From Demequina litoralis (GTDB lineage: Bacteria > Actinomycetota > Actinomycetes > Actinomycetales > Demequinaceae): a stretch of 64,000 nucleotides of DNA. Positions 23,094 to 31,361 of the stretch are shown in pieces. The notes below the pieces were generated by a model. It had not been told where the DNA came from, ran no database searches, and saw only the letters and a program-made list of their open reading frames with translations. A program made the position numbers and the translations under genes. The first letter of the stretch is position 1. Every line of letters begins with the position of its first letter. The stretch spans positions 1-64,000 of the forward strand of contig NZ_JAUHPW010000003.1 in the NCBI RefSeq assembly GCF_030418455.1, in the 5' to 3' direction.

Positions 23094-23536
23094 CGTCACG
23101 TCCCCCGTCGGGCTTGGCTCCGTCCGCACGGGTGCCAGCCGACGCTCCGGACGATGGTGCGCCCGCCTCCCCCGATCTCTCGACAGTAGGACCCCCGGTT
23201 GAGGCCCGCAACCACGGGCCCCGCCAGGCGAGCATCGCCCCGACGAGCCAGCCGACGACGATGAGCCGCGATCGCGATGCACACGAGGTCGCGGGGCTCG
23301 GTGGCCTCGCGGGCACTGTGCCGCCATGCACCCACCGCGGCGGGGTCGGGCCGGTGGGGGGACGATGCGGTGGTGCGGCGCCTCGAGCGCCGCACGCGGG
23401 ACGGGCCTCGGAACCCGGAGGAGGCCGTCCGTGCGTCGTGGGAGGTAGCCGAGCGATCGGGACCGTACCGGTTGACACCCCCGCACGCCGGTGCCGAGAC
23501 TCGATTCAACTGGCGTCGTCCGTAGGGGGGCTCCTG
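23094..23536. other. 443-bp intergenic region with a decayed gene fragment
   Basis: Divergent gap between the 521-aa protein operon and the secreted peptidase. It contains a GGGACGATGCG word (23359-23369), a frameshifted relic of a small membrane protein (23212-23345, minus), GTTGACACC at 23471-23479 as a possible -35 for the peptidase, and its AGGGGGG ribosome site. Confidence 0.6.
23212..23345 (-). pseudogene. Frameshifted remnant of a two-helix membrane protein
   Basis: On the minus strand REATEPRDLVCIAIA (23311-23267) matches REVTEPRYLVFIAIA of the intact small protein at 25357-25599 in 12 of 15 positions. The match continues as LIVVGWLVGAMLAWRG only after a shift of reading frame at 23266. 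The first transmembrane helix is not recognisable. A 2-base loss and a missing start indicate a dead paralogue. Confidence 0.5.
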
Positions 23537-25288
23537 ATGAGCAAGCCAGTGTTCCGCACCGTCGCGGCCCTCGCCGCGCTGCTGGTCTCGACCCTCGCCG
23601 TGGGAATCCCCGCGGCGTCCGGCGCTCCGCCCGGTGAGGCACCCAAGATCTCCTGGTCGCCCTGCTACAAGAAGCTCGCGACGGAGATCAACGCGGACAT
23701 GGCGATGCTCGGCCAGCCCGAGGTGTCGTACGAGTGCGCGAGCGTGCCGGTGCCCCTGGACTACGACCAGCCCAACGGGCCGACCATCCGGCTGTCGCTG
23801 GTGCGGCTTCCCGCCTCGGGACCCGAGGCGGAGCGGATCGGATCCCTGTTCGTGAACCCGGGCGGACCCGGCGGCTCCGGGGTCGACTTCGCGGTCTTCT
23901 TCGGCCCGTTCGCGGGGCTCGAGCTGGGCGAGCAGGTGCGCGAGAGCTTCGACATCATCGGCATGGATCCCCGCGGCGTGGGGCGCAGCAGCGCGCTCAA
24001 GTGCTTCGGCAACGTCGGGAAGGCCGTGGAGGTGTTCCCGTGGGCCGCCTATCCGATCAGCCCCGAGGAAATCGAGGCGCAGATCGCCGGCGACGCGTTG
24101 CTCGCCGAGGCCTGCGCGAGCGGCACCAAGCGGCCGAGCGAGCACATGTCGACCGCGAACGTGGCGCGTGACCTGGACCTGCTGCGGGAGGCGGTCGGCG
24201 ACGCGGGCCTGAACTACCTGGGGCTGTCGTACGGCTCGTTCCTGGGCACCGTCTACGCGAACCTCTTCCCCGACAACGTCCGGGCGATGGTCATCGACGG
24301 CGTGCTCGACCCGGTCGCGTGGACCAACGAGAAGGCGGAGCTCCCGTTCTCGACCGAGCTGCGCTCGGACCTGGGCGCGGGCGCCGCGCTGCAGAAGTTC
24401 TTCGAGCTGTGCGACGCGACCCCGGGGGACGGCGGCGACGGCAGCTGCCTGATCTCCGACGGCACGGCGGGCGACGCGGCGGCACGCTTCGAGGCGATCA
24501 TCGAGCGGCTCGAGGACTCCCCGCTCGAGGTGTTCGACCCGTTCGTCGGTGAGACCTTCGTGCTGGCCCAGCAGGACGTCATCGCGATCACGCTGAGCAT
24601 CCTCTACAACCCGTTCGACTACTACTTCCTGGGCGAGCTGCTCGCGTTCGTCGAGGCCGGCGCGCCCCCGGCCGACATGGGTGCCTTCCTCCGTGAGCTC
24701 GAGACGGAGACGGCGCTCGTCAGCAAGCGTGGCTTCCCGCAGTACGACAACTTCGTGGAGGCGTTCCCCGCGGTGGGCTGCAGCGACACGCGCAACCCGA
24801 CGGACTACGCGGTGTGGCAGGACACCGGGATCGCCGATCCCGATCCGTACTTCGCTAAGATCTGGGACTGGGCCTCGAGCCCCTGCGCACAGTGGCCGCG
24901 CGAGGATGAGGACCGCTACGACGGCGGCTTCGGCGCCGACACTCCCAGCCAGGTGCTGGTCATCGGCAACCTCTACGACCCTGCGACCCGCTACGAGGGC
25001 GCGGTCACGGTGTCCGAGCTGCTCGGCAACGCGCATCTGCTGACGGTCGACGACCCCGGGCACACCTCCCTGGGGATCAACTCCTTCTGCGCCGGGGAGG
25101 CTACCGGCGACTACCTCATCGATCCTGACGAGTCGCTGCCGGACTTCTGCCCCGGACTCGAGGACGCGGTCGGGTTGAACTGGATCGACCTGGGGTCGCC
25201 GCCGCCGGACGGTGACGAGCCGACCGGGCTGCGGGTGGCGGATCAGCTGCGCCACCGTCTGCTCCCGGAGATCTCGTACATGCCGTAG
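23537..25288 (+). CDS. Secreted alpha/beta hydrolase, tripeptidyl aminopeptidase (S33) family
   Basis: 583 residues. ATG 23537 begins a Sec signal (VAALAALLVSTLAVGIPAASGAP, cleavage about residue 30). The hydrolase core has an oxyanion-type NPGGPGGSG loop, the nucleophile elbow GLSYGSFLG with Ser231, an acidic member in GNLYDPATRY and the catalytic His in DDPGHTSLG. A lid of about 200 residues and a Cys-containing C-terminus fit Streptomyces SlpD/TAP-like exopeptidases. It probably releases peptides from protein N-termini outside the cell or in the wall. Spacing and GGGGGG site support the start. Confidence 0.88.
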   Translation: MSKPVFRTVAALAALLVSTLAVGIPAASGAPPGEAPKISWSPCYKKLATEINADMAMLGQPEVSYECASVPVPLDYDQPNGPTIRLSLVRLPASGPEAERIGSLFVNPGGPGGSGVDFAVFFGPFAGLELGEQVRESFDIIGMDPRGVGRSSALKCFGNVGKAVEVFPWAAYPISPEEIEAQIAGDALLAEACASGTKRPSEHMSTANVARDLDLLREAVGDAGLNYLGLSYGSFLGTVYANLFPDNVRAMVIDGVLDPVAWTNEKAELPFSTELRSDLGAGAALQKFFELCDATPGDGGDGSCLISDGTAGDAAARFEAIIERLEDSPLEVFDPFVGETFVLAQQDVIAITLSILYNPFDYYFLGELLAFVEAGAPPADMGAFLRELETETALVSKRGFPQYDNFVEAFPAVGCSDTRNPTDYAVWQDTGIADPDPYFAKIWDWASSPCAQWPREDEDRYDGGFGADTPSQVLVIGNLYDPATRYEGAVTVSELLGNAHLLTVDDPGHTSLGINSFCAGEATGDYLIDPDESLPDFCPGLEDAVGLNWIDLGSPPPDGDEPTGLRVADQLRHRLLPEISYMP

Positions 25289-25326
25289 CCGCCGCTGTGC
25301 GGCGCGCAGGTAGGGCAGGGCATCGA

Positions 25327-25347
25327 GGGCGCCCGGGCGTGGCGCCC
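25327..25347. terminator. Terminator between convergent genes
   Basis: GGGCGCC (25327-25333) and GGCGCCC (25341-25347) form a 7-bp stem with a 7-nt loop, 39 nt after the peptidase stop. Confidence 0.55.
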
Positions 25348-25356
25348 GCGCGACGA

Positions 25357-25599
25357 TCAGTCCCGGTCGTCGCGACCCGAGCCGCGCCACACCCGCACCG
25401 CGACGGCGAGGCCGGCGAGGACGATCAGCCCGGCGATCGCGATGAAGACGAGGTAGCGGGGCTCGGTGACCTCGCGGACGTAGGGCTGGCGGTCCGACCA
25501 GGCGAGGGACAGGCGCACGAAGACGAGCGCGAGCAGCACGCCGCCGATCCCGACCGCGACCGCCCACCCACGTCTCCGCACGGCCCCATCATGGTCCAC
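25357..25599 (-). CDS. Small two-helix membrane protein
   Basis: 80 residues if GTG 25599 is used, or 74 from the in-frame GTG at 25581. Two hydrophobic helices (WAVAVGIGGVLLALVFVRLS and LVFIAIAGLIVLAGLAVAVRV) flank a short polar loop ending REVTEPRY, and the C-terminus is basic then acidic. No family recognised. That the same sequence recurs as a decayed copy at 23212-23345 supports its being a real gene. It is convergent with the peptidase and divergent from the histidine kinase. Confidence 0.6.
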   Translation of the reverse strand: MDHDGAVRRRGWAVAVGIGGVLLALVFVRLSLAWSDRQPYVREVTEPRYLVFIAIAGLIVLAGLAVAVRVWRGSGRDDRD

Positions 25600-25633
25600 C
25601 GGAGCGCCTGGAACCGCCGTGAACCCCCCGCGA

Positions 25634-25639
25634 TAGGTT
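25634..25639 (+). promoter_or_regulatory. -10 element of a probable leaderless promoter (histidine kinase)
   Basis: TAGGTT is followed by 7 nt and ATG 25647; no ribosome site is present. Confidence 0.45.
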
Positions 25640-25646
25640 GACGCTC

Positions 25647-26822
25647 ATGCGCGACCTCCTTGGGCGGATCCCCCTCCCGGAGGGCGAGCGCGCCCGGGAT
25701 GCGCTCGGTGCCGCCGCGGCCGCGGCCGCGATCATCGCGCTGTTCCTCGCGGATGGCGACGCCGACGCCCTGGCGACGCTGGACTTCGCCGCGACGATGG
25801 TGGCATGCGTCGCGCTCGTGTGGCGCCGCCGCGTGCCCCTCGCGGTGCTCGGGGCGGTGCTGGCGCTGTACATCGTGGTGACCGCCGTGGACGGCGCGCT
25901 CTCGACGGTCTTCGTGGTGCTCATCGTCGCGCTCTACACCTCGACCTCGCGTGCGGGCACCGTGCCACGGGCGCTGGCGATCGGTGTCGTCGCGACCGCC
26001 GTCGCCGCGGGCACGCTCGCGCTCGCCACCGCATCGTCCTCCGACCAGCTCGTGTCGGCGGCGGCCTGGGGTGGCCTGGCGAGCGCCATCGGGCTCGCGA
26101 TGCTGCTCTACCGGCGAGGCGTCGCGAAGGAGCGCGAGCGTGCGCTGCGCGCCGAGGAGGCGCGCGACGCGACCGCGCAGCGCCGCGTCGCCGAGGAGCG
26201 CCTCCGCATCGCGCGCGAGCTGCACGATGCGGTGGGGCACCACGTGGCCGTCATCACCGTGCAGGCGGGGCTCGCCGAGCACCTGCTCGACACCAGGCCC
26301 GCGGCCGCGGCCGCGGCCCTCACCCGGGTCCAGGAGGCGGGCGCGCGCGTGCTCGAGGAGCTGCCGGTCATGCTCCGCGTGCTGCGTCAGGACGACGAGG
26401 AGCGGGACGATGCGCCGGCACAGGGCGTCGCGGACGTCCCGACGCTGGTGGACCAGACCCGCGACGGCGGGCTCGAGGTCGACCTGCGCTCGGAGGCGGC
26501 CCCCGACCTCTCGGCGGCGGCCGACCTGGCCGCCTACCGCATCGTCCAGGAGGCCCTCACCAACGCGCGCCGGTACGGCACGGGCGCGGCCACCGTCTCC
26601 CTCGCCGTGCGCGACGGCGCGCTCGCGATCGAGGTGCGCAACGCGGTGGACCCCTCGCGGGAACCGGGTGCGGGCTCGGGATTCGGGCTGGTCGGCATGC
26701 GCGAGCGTGCGGCGGCGGCCGAGGGGGACGTGACCGCCGAGAGGATCGGCGACGAGTTCGTGGTGAGGGCCGTGCTGCCGGTCCGCGATGCCTCCCCGAC
26801 GAGGAAGGATGGGGCCTCATGA
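25647..26822 (+). CDS. Sensor histidine kinase, NarL/DesK type (HisKA_3)
   Basis: 391 residues. Four to five membrane helices (about 20-160) without a large extracellular loop, a linker coil (RRGVAKERERALRAEEARDA), the HisKA_3 dimerisation box with phosphorylated His193 in RIARELHDAVGHH, and a HATPase domain (EALTNARRYG N-box, GSGFGLVGMRERAAA G-box). The lack of an outer domain suggests that it senses the membrane or a partner transporter. ATG 25647 is preferred to TTG 25638. The stop overlaps the response-regulator start (ATGA). The CPBP/ABC genes just downstream are likely targets. Confidence 0.9.
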   Translation: MRDLLGRIPLPEGERARDALGAAAAAAAIIALFLADGDADALATLDFAATMVACVALVWRRRVPLAVLGAVLALYIVVTAVDGALSTVFVVLIVALYTSTSRAGTVPRALAIGVVATAVAAGTLALATASSSDQLVSAAAWGGLASAIGLAMLLYRRGVAKERERALRAEEARDATAQRRVAEERLRIARELHDAVGHHVAVITVQAGLAEHLLDTRPAAAAAALTRVQEAGARVLEELPVMLRVLRQDDEERDDAPAQGVADVPTLVDQTRDGGLEVDLRSEAAPDLSAAADLAAYRIVQEALTNARRYGTGAATVSLAVRDGALAIEVRNAVDPSREPGAGSGFGLVGMRERAAAAEGDVTAERIGDEFVVRAVLPVRDASPTRKDGAS

Positions 26823-27478
26823 GCACGCGCGTGGTGGTCGTCGACGACCAGGACCTGATCCGCGGCGGCTTCGTCGCGATCCTCGACAGCGCCGACGACC
26901 TCGAGGTGGTCGGCGAGGCGGCGGACGGCGACGCCGCCGTCGCGACGGTGCGCGAGACCGTCCCGGACGTGGTGCTCATGGACATCCGCATGCCGGGCAC
27001 CGACGGGCTCGCGGCCACCGAGGCGATCGTCGCGGACCCCGCGCTCGCGGACGTGCGGGTCGTGGTGCTCACCACGTTCGAGGAGGACGAGTACGTCATG
27101 CGCGCGATCCGCGCCGGCGCGAGCGGATTCCTCGGCAAGGGCGTCAAGCCCGCCGAGCTGCTGGGTGCGGTGCGCACGGTGGCCGCCGGCGAGTCCCTCC
27201 TGTCGCCGAAGGCGACGCGCAGCCTCATCGCGCACGTCACGCGCGACACGGTGACACCCAAGGTCGACGGCGAGCGCTTCCGCTACCTCACCGACCGTGA
27301 GCGCGAGGTGGTGCTGCTCGTGGCCCAGGGCCTGAGCAACGACGAGATCGCGCAGCAGCTGTTCGTCAGCCCCCTCACCGCGAAGACCCACGTCAACCGC
27401 GCCATGACGAAGGTGGGCGCGCGCGACCGTGCCCAGCTCGTCGTCGCCGCCTACCAGGCGGGCCTGGCGCAGGGCTGA
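26819..27478 (+). CDS. Response regulator, NarL/LuxR family
   Basis: 219 residues. Receiver domain (1-120) with acidic pocket VVVDDQD, phospho-acceptor Asp55 in VVLMDIRMPG, Thr in VVLTTFEEDEY and Lys in FLGKGV. A linker is followed by a LuxR helix-turn-helix (LTDREREVVLLVAQGLSNDE to SPLTAKTHVNRAMTKV). It overlaps the kinase gene by 4 bp and is its cognate partner. Probably activates the CPBP protease/ABC exporter operon that begins 128 bp downstream, where an inverted repeat is found. Confidence 0.93.
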   Translation: MSTRVVVVDDQDLIRGGFVAILDSADDLEVVGEAADGDAAVATVRETVPDVVLMDIRMPGTDGLAATEAIVADPALADVRVVVLTTFEEDEYVMRAIRAGASGFLGKGVKPAELLGAVRTVAAGESLLSPKATRSLIAHVTRDTVTPKVDGERFRYLTDREREVVLLVAQGLSNDEIAQQLFVSPLTAKTHVNRAMTKVGARDRAQLVVAAYQAGLAQG

Positions 27479-27568
27479 CCCCACCCCCGCGGCGCCCCGT
27501 ACTGCGCCCGTGGTACCGCGAGGTGCCTACGCGGGGACGATGTGCATCGTGCCTCGAAACGGGAGCCT

Positions 27569-27592
27569 TGAGTCATCGACAACGACGACTCA
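27569..27592 (+). promoter_or_regulatory. Inverted repeat before the CPBP/ABC operon
   Basis: TGAGTCATCG-ACAA-CGACGACTCA is a near-perfect inverted repeat 15 nt upstream of the CPBP start, and ACGATGTGCATCGT at 27537-27550 is a second one. Either may be the response-regulator site. Confidence 0.4.
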
Positions 27593-27606
27593 GGGAGATG
27601 AGGACC

Positions 27607-28353
27607 ATGGCCACCGCGGTCACGACGACGACCAAGCCGGACTACCCGTTCTACGCGGACATCCCGACCGCGATCAGCGGGCAGCGATGGCTCGTGGTGG
27701 TCGCAGCGTGCGCGGTCGCCTTCGCGCAGCTCATCCTCGTGCCGGACCCGTCGCCGCTCGTGCACTGGATCCAGGTGATCCTCTTCCCGTTGATCCCGCT
27801 GGCCGCGCTCGCGTGGGCCGCGCCTCGAGGCTGGACCGCGGTGTTCCGCCGCCTCCGCCTGCGCGACCTGCCCCTCATGCTCGGCTTCGCGATCCTCAAC
27901 ATGGTGGTGACGACCGGCATCGCGTACGCGGTCGGGCAGATCACGGACACGGTCGCCAACCCCGCGGGCGAGGCGATCCAGACCATGGCCGCCGGCGACC
28001 GCGTGATGATGCTGCTGTCCACCATCCCGCAGCTCATCGGCGAGGAGGTCGTGACGATCCTGCCGCTGCTCGCGCTCCTGTCGGTGCTGGTCCGCCGCCT
28101 CGGCTGGTCGCGCCGCGCCGCGCTCCTCACCGCGTGGGTCGCCACGGCCGTGATGTTCGGCGCGATGCACCTGCCCACCTACGACTGGAACATCGTCCAG
28201 TGCCTCGTGATCATCGGCTCGGCCCGCCTGATCCTGTCGCTGGCCTACATGGTCACCAAGAACCTCTGGGTCTCGGCCGGCGCCCACATCGCCAACGACT
28301 GGGCGATCTTCCTCGCCCCCATCGTGCTCGGTGGCGTCACGCTCCTCGCCTGA
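27607..28353 (+). CDS. CPBP-family intramembrane metalloprotease (Abi/CAAX-like)
   Basis: 248 residues, about seven membrane helices. CPBP motifs are present: Glu146-Glu147 in LIGEEVVTILPL, His188 in FGAMHLPTYDW, and the third motif SAGAHIANDW. The Arg of EExxxR is not present (EEVVTIL), a common variation that may change activity. These proteins cut or process peptides or lipoproteins in the membrane, and several are bacteriocin-immunity or -maturation factors. ATG 27607 lies 8 nt after AGGGAGATGAGG. It leads an apparent operon with an ABC exporter and follows a two-component system. Confidence 0.85.
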   Translation: MATAVTTTTKPDYPFYADIPTAISGQRWLVVVAACAVAFAQLILVPDPSPLVHWIQVILFPLIPLAALAWAAPRGWTAVFRRLRLRDLPLMLGFAILNMVVTTGIAYAVGQITDTVANPAGEAIQTMAAGDRVMMLLSTIPQLIGEEVVTILPLLALLSVLVRRLGWSRRAALLTAWVATAVMFGAMHLPTYDWNIVQCLVIIGSARLILSLAYMVTKNLWVSAGAHIANDWAIFLAPIVLGGVTLLA

Positions 28354-28398
28354 CCCGCCCCACCCCTCACCCGCAATCTAGGAAAGGTGCGTGATCTC

Positions 28399-29313
28399 AT
28401 GATCGAGGTCGCCTCGCTGTCCAAGTCCTACGGCTCCGTGCGCGCCGTCGACGATGCCTCCTTCACCGTCCGCCCCGGCGTGGTCACCGGCTTCCTCGGC
28501 CCCAACGGGGCCGGCAAGTCGACGACGATGCGCATGATCATGGGCCTCGACCGGCCCACGTCGGGCACCGCGCTCATCTGCGGCCGGCCGATCGCGGAGC
28601 ACCGCGCCCCGCTCGCCGTCGTGGGCGCCCACCTCGACCCGCGCTCGTTCACCCCCGGCCGCAGCGCCCGCTCCCACCTCTCCGCGGTCGCCGCCTCGAA
28701 CGGCATCTCGCGCCGCCGCGTGGACGAGGTGCTCGAGCTCACCGGCATCGCGAGCGTGGCGCGCAAGCGTCCCAAGGGCTTCTCGCTGGGCATGTCCCAG
28801 CGCCTCGGCCTCGCGACCGCGCTGCTGGGCGACCCCGCCACGCTGCTGCTCGACGAGCCCGTCAACGGCCTCGACGTCGACGGCGTGCGGTGGATCCGCG
28901 AGCTGGCCCGCTCGCTCGCGGCCGAGGGCCGCGCCGTGCTCCTGTCGAGCCACCTCATGAGCGAGGTCGAGCAGACCGCCGACCACGTGGTCGTGATCGG
29001 CCGCGGACGGATCCTCGCCGACAAGCCCCTGTCGGAGTTCGTGTCCGCATCCGACGACGGGGCGGTGGAGATCGCCTCGACGGACGATGCGCGGCTCGCC
29101 CAGGTGCTCGCCAACGCCGGCGCCTCGGTCGCCCCTCTCGGCGGGATCGCCGTGTCCGGCCTACCCGCCTCCCGCATCGGCCAGCTGGCGGCCGACGCCG
29201 GCGTCGCGCTCACCCGCGTCCACGAGCCGTCGCGCAGCCTCGAGGACGCCTACCTCGCCCTCACGCGCGACGAGGTCCAGTACCAGTCCACCCCGAAGGA
29301 GAGTGTGAAGTGA
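28399..29313 (+). CDS. ABC transporter ATP-binding protein (multidrug/bacteriocin type)
   Basis: 304 residues. Full ABC ATPase: Walker A GPNGAGKST, signature FSLGMSQRLGLA (variant of LSGGQ), Walker B LLLDEPVNGLD, switch His in SSHLMSE, plus a C-terminal extension of about 90 residues typical of the BcrA/NatA-like group. It powers the permease encoded next, with which it overlaps (GTGA). ATG 28399 follows GGAAAGG. Together with the CPBP gene it looks like a lantibiotic/bacitracin-type export or self-protection set. A close paralogue lies at 33504-34430. Confidence 0.92.
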   Translation: MIEVASLSKSYGSVRAVDDASFTVRPGVVTGFLGPNGAGKSTTMRMIMGLDRPTSGTALICGRPIAEHRAPLAVVGAHLDPRSFTPGRSARSHLSAVAASNGISRRRVDEVLELTGIASVARKRPKGFSLGMSQRLGLATALLGDPATLLLDEPVNGLDVDGVRWIRELARSLAAEGRAVLLSSHLMSEVEQTADHVVVIGRGRILADKPLSEFVSASDDGAVEIASTDDARLAQVLANAGASVAPLGGIAVSGLPASRIGQLAADAGVALTRVHEPSRSLEDAYLALTRDEVQYQSTPKESVK

Positions 29314-30095
29314 CCGCCGTCATCAGCCGCCGCACCCGCGGCGCCACCCTGGGTGCCATCGTGCGCTCGGAGCTCATCAAGATCCGGTCGATGCGGTCGA
29401 CGTGGGTGGGGCTCGTCGCCCTGCTCGGTGTCGCGACGCTCGTCACCACCCTCAGCTCCACCAAGGTCGCCGGCGTCGCCACCCCGGACGTGTTCGCGGG
29501 CTGGATCCTCACCGTCTTCCAGGTCGGGCTGCTCCTCACGACCGCCTTCTTCGCGGTGCAGACTGCGAGCGAGTGGTCGACCGGCATGGCCCGCACCACC
29601 TTCGCGGCCGTGCCGGCGCGCGGGCGCTGGGTCGCCGGCCGCGTCATCGCCTGCGCCCTCGGCGGCGCGGTCGCCGCGCTCGCGGTCGTCGCTGCGGTCC
29701 TCGGCCTCGGCACGCTCGTCCACTCCGCCGGCGCCGAGGCGCTCGGCCCGGAGACCTACGGGCTCCTCTGGCAGGCGCCGCTCGCGCTGGGCCTCATGTC
29801 GGGCTTCTCCGCGGCGCTCGCGGTGCTCGTGAGGAACGCCTGGCTTGCGGTGGGCGCGCTGTTCACCCTGCAGTTCGTGCTCGGCATCGTCTCCGCGACG
29901 CTGCTCACCTGGTTCCTCCAGGTGATGCCGTACCTGCCCTTCGATCTCGCCGGGACCGTGCTGCACGCGAGCCAGGCGGGAGCGGACCTGGCCGGCGCGC
30001 CGGGGGCGGGACTCGCCATCGTGCTGCTGGTCGCGTGGGCGGTCGGGACCGCCGTGGTCGCGGCGATCGTGTCCCGCCGCCGCGACGGGGCGTGA
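29310..30095 (+). CDS. ABC-2 type permease
   Basis: 261 residues. GTG 29310 overlaps the ATPase stop. Six membrane helices. The N-terminal amphipathic start VRSELIKIRSMRSTWVGLV and TASEWSTGMARTTFAAVPAR after helix 2 are typical of BcrB/NatB-like ABC-2 permeases. It forms the membrane channel for the preceding ATPase. The EWSTG...R..L.A.P.R block is shared with the permease at 32737-33507, so the two cassettes are related by descent. Confidence 0.9.
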   Translation: MTAVISRRTRGATLGAIVRSELIKIRSMRSTWVGLVALLGVATLVTTLSSTKVAGVATPDVFAGWILTVFQVGLLLTTAFFAVQTASEWSTGMARTTFAAVPARGRWVAGRVIACALGGAVAALAVVAAVLGLGTLVHSAGAEALGPETYGLLWQAPLALGLMSGFSAALAVLVRNAWLAVGALFTLQFVLGIVSATLLTWFLQVMPYLPFDLAGTVLHASQAGADLAGAPGAGLAIVLLVAWAVGTAVVAAIVSRRRDGA

Positions 30096-30129
30096 GCCGC
30101 CTCGCGCTGACCTGATCCGCTGCCTCGGT

Positions 30130-30156
30130 GCCGGTGGGCTGTCTCAGCCCGCCGGC
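30130..30156 (+). terminator. Terminator after the first ABC cassette
   Basis: GCCGGTGGGCT-GTCTC-AGCCCGCCGGC, an 11-bp stem with one G-T pair, 34 nt after the permease stop. Confidence 0.6.
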
Positions 30157-30297
30157 GCCGGCGTGTCTTGTCGGGTGGGTGCCTAGGTTGGCACGCTGCC
30201 GCGATGTGCGTCGGTTCAATCCGGGTCGCCGGCGCTCTCGCGGGAATGCGCCACACCTTGGCAAATCCTCCGGGCGCGGACCAGAAGATGGGGTCGG

Positions 30298-31215
30298 CTA
30301 CGGGCGGACGTGTCCGTGAAGGGAAAGGCCGATCTTGCTCCCCGAGGCGTGCGGATCGGCGCTTTGGTCTCGCGCCTGGGCGGCGCCGATGGTGCCGGCC
30401 TGTGTGAAAACCGCGTGCAGACTCGGCTTGATCTCCTGCAGGGCGTCGTGGACCGCGACTGCCGCTGCGAGACCCTCGGCAGAAGCGACGACCCGCTTCG
30501 TGCGCCGGTCGCCGGCGGAGTTTCGCTCTCGCGTCGCGAGGCCGTGGCGTTCGAGCGCATCGATGAGGTAGGTCGCGCTGGCAGCGGAGATTCCCAGTTC
30601 GTTGGCGAGAGCCGATGGACGCATCTCCGCGTGGGAGGCGATTGCGATGACTGCGAGGATGCTTCGGCCCTGAACCTTCTGTTCGCGCGCCTCGCCTAGC
30701 CGAGCGACGATCGCGCGTGACAGCTCTTGGCCGGTGCGTGCGAAGTTGGCGGCGAGAGCCCAAGCGTCGGGTGTTCCGAGCTCAATGGGCCGCGCAACGG
30801 GCCCGTCGGATTCGGTCAGCTGTGCGATCTCTCGAGCATTCGCGGCCGCGCTCGCGAAGAACGCCTCGAGGTCCGTATCGGTACGGCGAGCGGCCTCCCA
30901 GCCTGCGTCGCTCAGCTGATAGGTCCGCTGCCGGCGATCATCCGCGGCGCGGCTGGATGTGACGAGACGTCGTGTGCGAAGTTCGCGCATGAAGCGCAGG
31001 ACAGCCTCGCTCGTCAGGTCTGTCGCTTCCGCGATCTCGGCAACGAGCGACGGACCGGCTAGCCGCAGGGTTTCGAGGGCGAGGACCTGGCCGTCTTCGA
31101 TGTAGTCGGTACCGAAGTGCGTGTCGTGGACCGCGGTGAGGCCGGCGGCGTACCTGCGGATGCAGTCCACCAGTCGCCACGAAGCTTCCAGTTCGGGGGG
31201 ACGCGGCGGGGTCAT
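30298..31215 (-). CDS. Double MarR-type regulator (two winged-helix domains in one chain)
   Basis: 305 residues containing two MarR-like domains in tandem. Domain 1 spans about 30-120 (GPSLVAEIAEATDLTSEAVLRF, then the wing TSSRAADDRRQRTYQLSDAG). Domain 2 spans about 175-270 (MRPSALANELGISAASATYL, then RERNSAGDRRTKRVVASAEG). MarR proteins are normally about 150 residues and act as dimers, so this chain may be a fused pseudo-dimer. ATG 31215 has TATCCT exactly 6 nt upstream, suggesting leaderless expression. It ends in the low-GC segment near the CPBP/ABC genes and probably controls them. Ligand unknown. Confidence 0.78.
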   Translation of the reverse strand: MTPPRPPELEASWRLVDCIRRYAAGLTAVHDTHFGTDYIEDGQVLALETLRLAGPSLVAEIAEATDLTSEAVLRFMRELRTRRLVTSSRAADDRRQRTYQLSDAGWEAARRTDTDLEAFFASAAANAREIAQLTESDGPVARPIELGTPDAWALAANFARTGQELSRAIVARLGEAREQKVQGRSILAVIAIASHAEMRPSALANELGISAASATYLIDALERHGLATRERNSAGDRRTKRVVASAEGLAAAVAVHDALQEIKPSLHAVFTQAGTIGAAQARDQSADPHASGSKIGLSLHGHVRP

Positions 31216-31221
31216 CTCCTT

Positions 31222-31227
31222 AGGATA
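31222..31227 (-). promoter_or_regulatory. -10 element of a probable leaderless promoter (double MarR)
   Basis: TATCCT on the minus strand lies 6 nt before ATG 31215. The overlapping TCCTAAGGA is nearly palindromic and might be an autoregulatory site. Confidence 0.5.
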
Positions 31228-31316
31228 TGTGGCCCCGTAGGCGGGGTGATGTCACGAGGCTCCCGCGTTGGACCGGCGGCCTCGCAGGCATCGGGGAGCC
31301 CCGTGGCGGACGTGCA

Positions 31317-31347
31317 GAAGGCCCGCCCCGAAACGAGGCGGGCCTTC
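31317..31347 (-). terminator. Terminator after the second CPBP gene
   Basis: GAAGGCCCGCC (31317-31327) and GGCGGGCCTTC (31337-31347) form a perfect 11-bp stem with a 9-nt loop, 14 nt beyond the CPBP stop on the minus strand. Confidence 0.75.
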
Positions 31348-31361
31348 GTCGCGCGCGGCAG

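Noticed and set aside
24291..24552. Short plus- and minus-strand frames within the peptidase gene
   Set aside because: They lie wholly inside a well-supported gene with intact catalytic motifs.
30210..30235. GGTTCAATCC resembling the T-arm of a tRNA at the left edge of the low-GC segment
   Set aside because: The flanking bases do not form the 5-bp T stem and no acceptor or anticodon arms are present; not called as a tRNA or att site.
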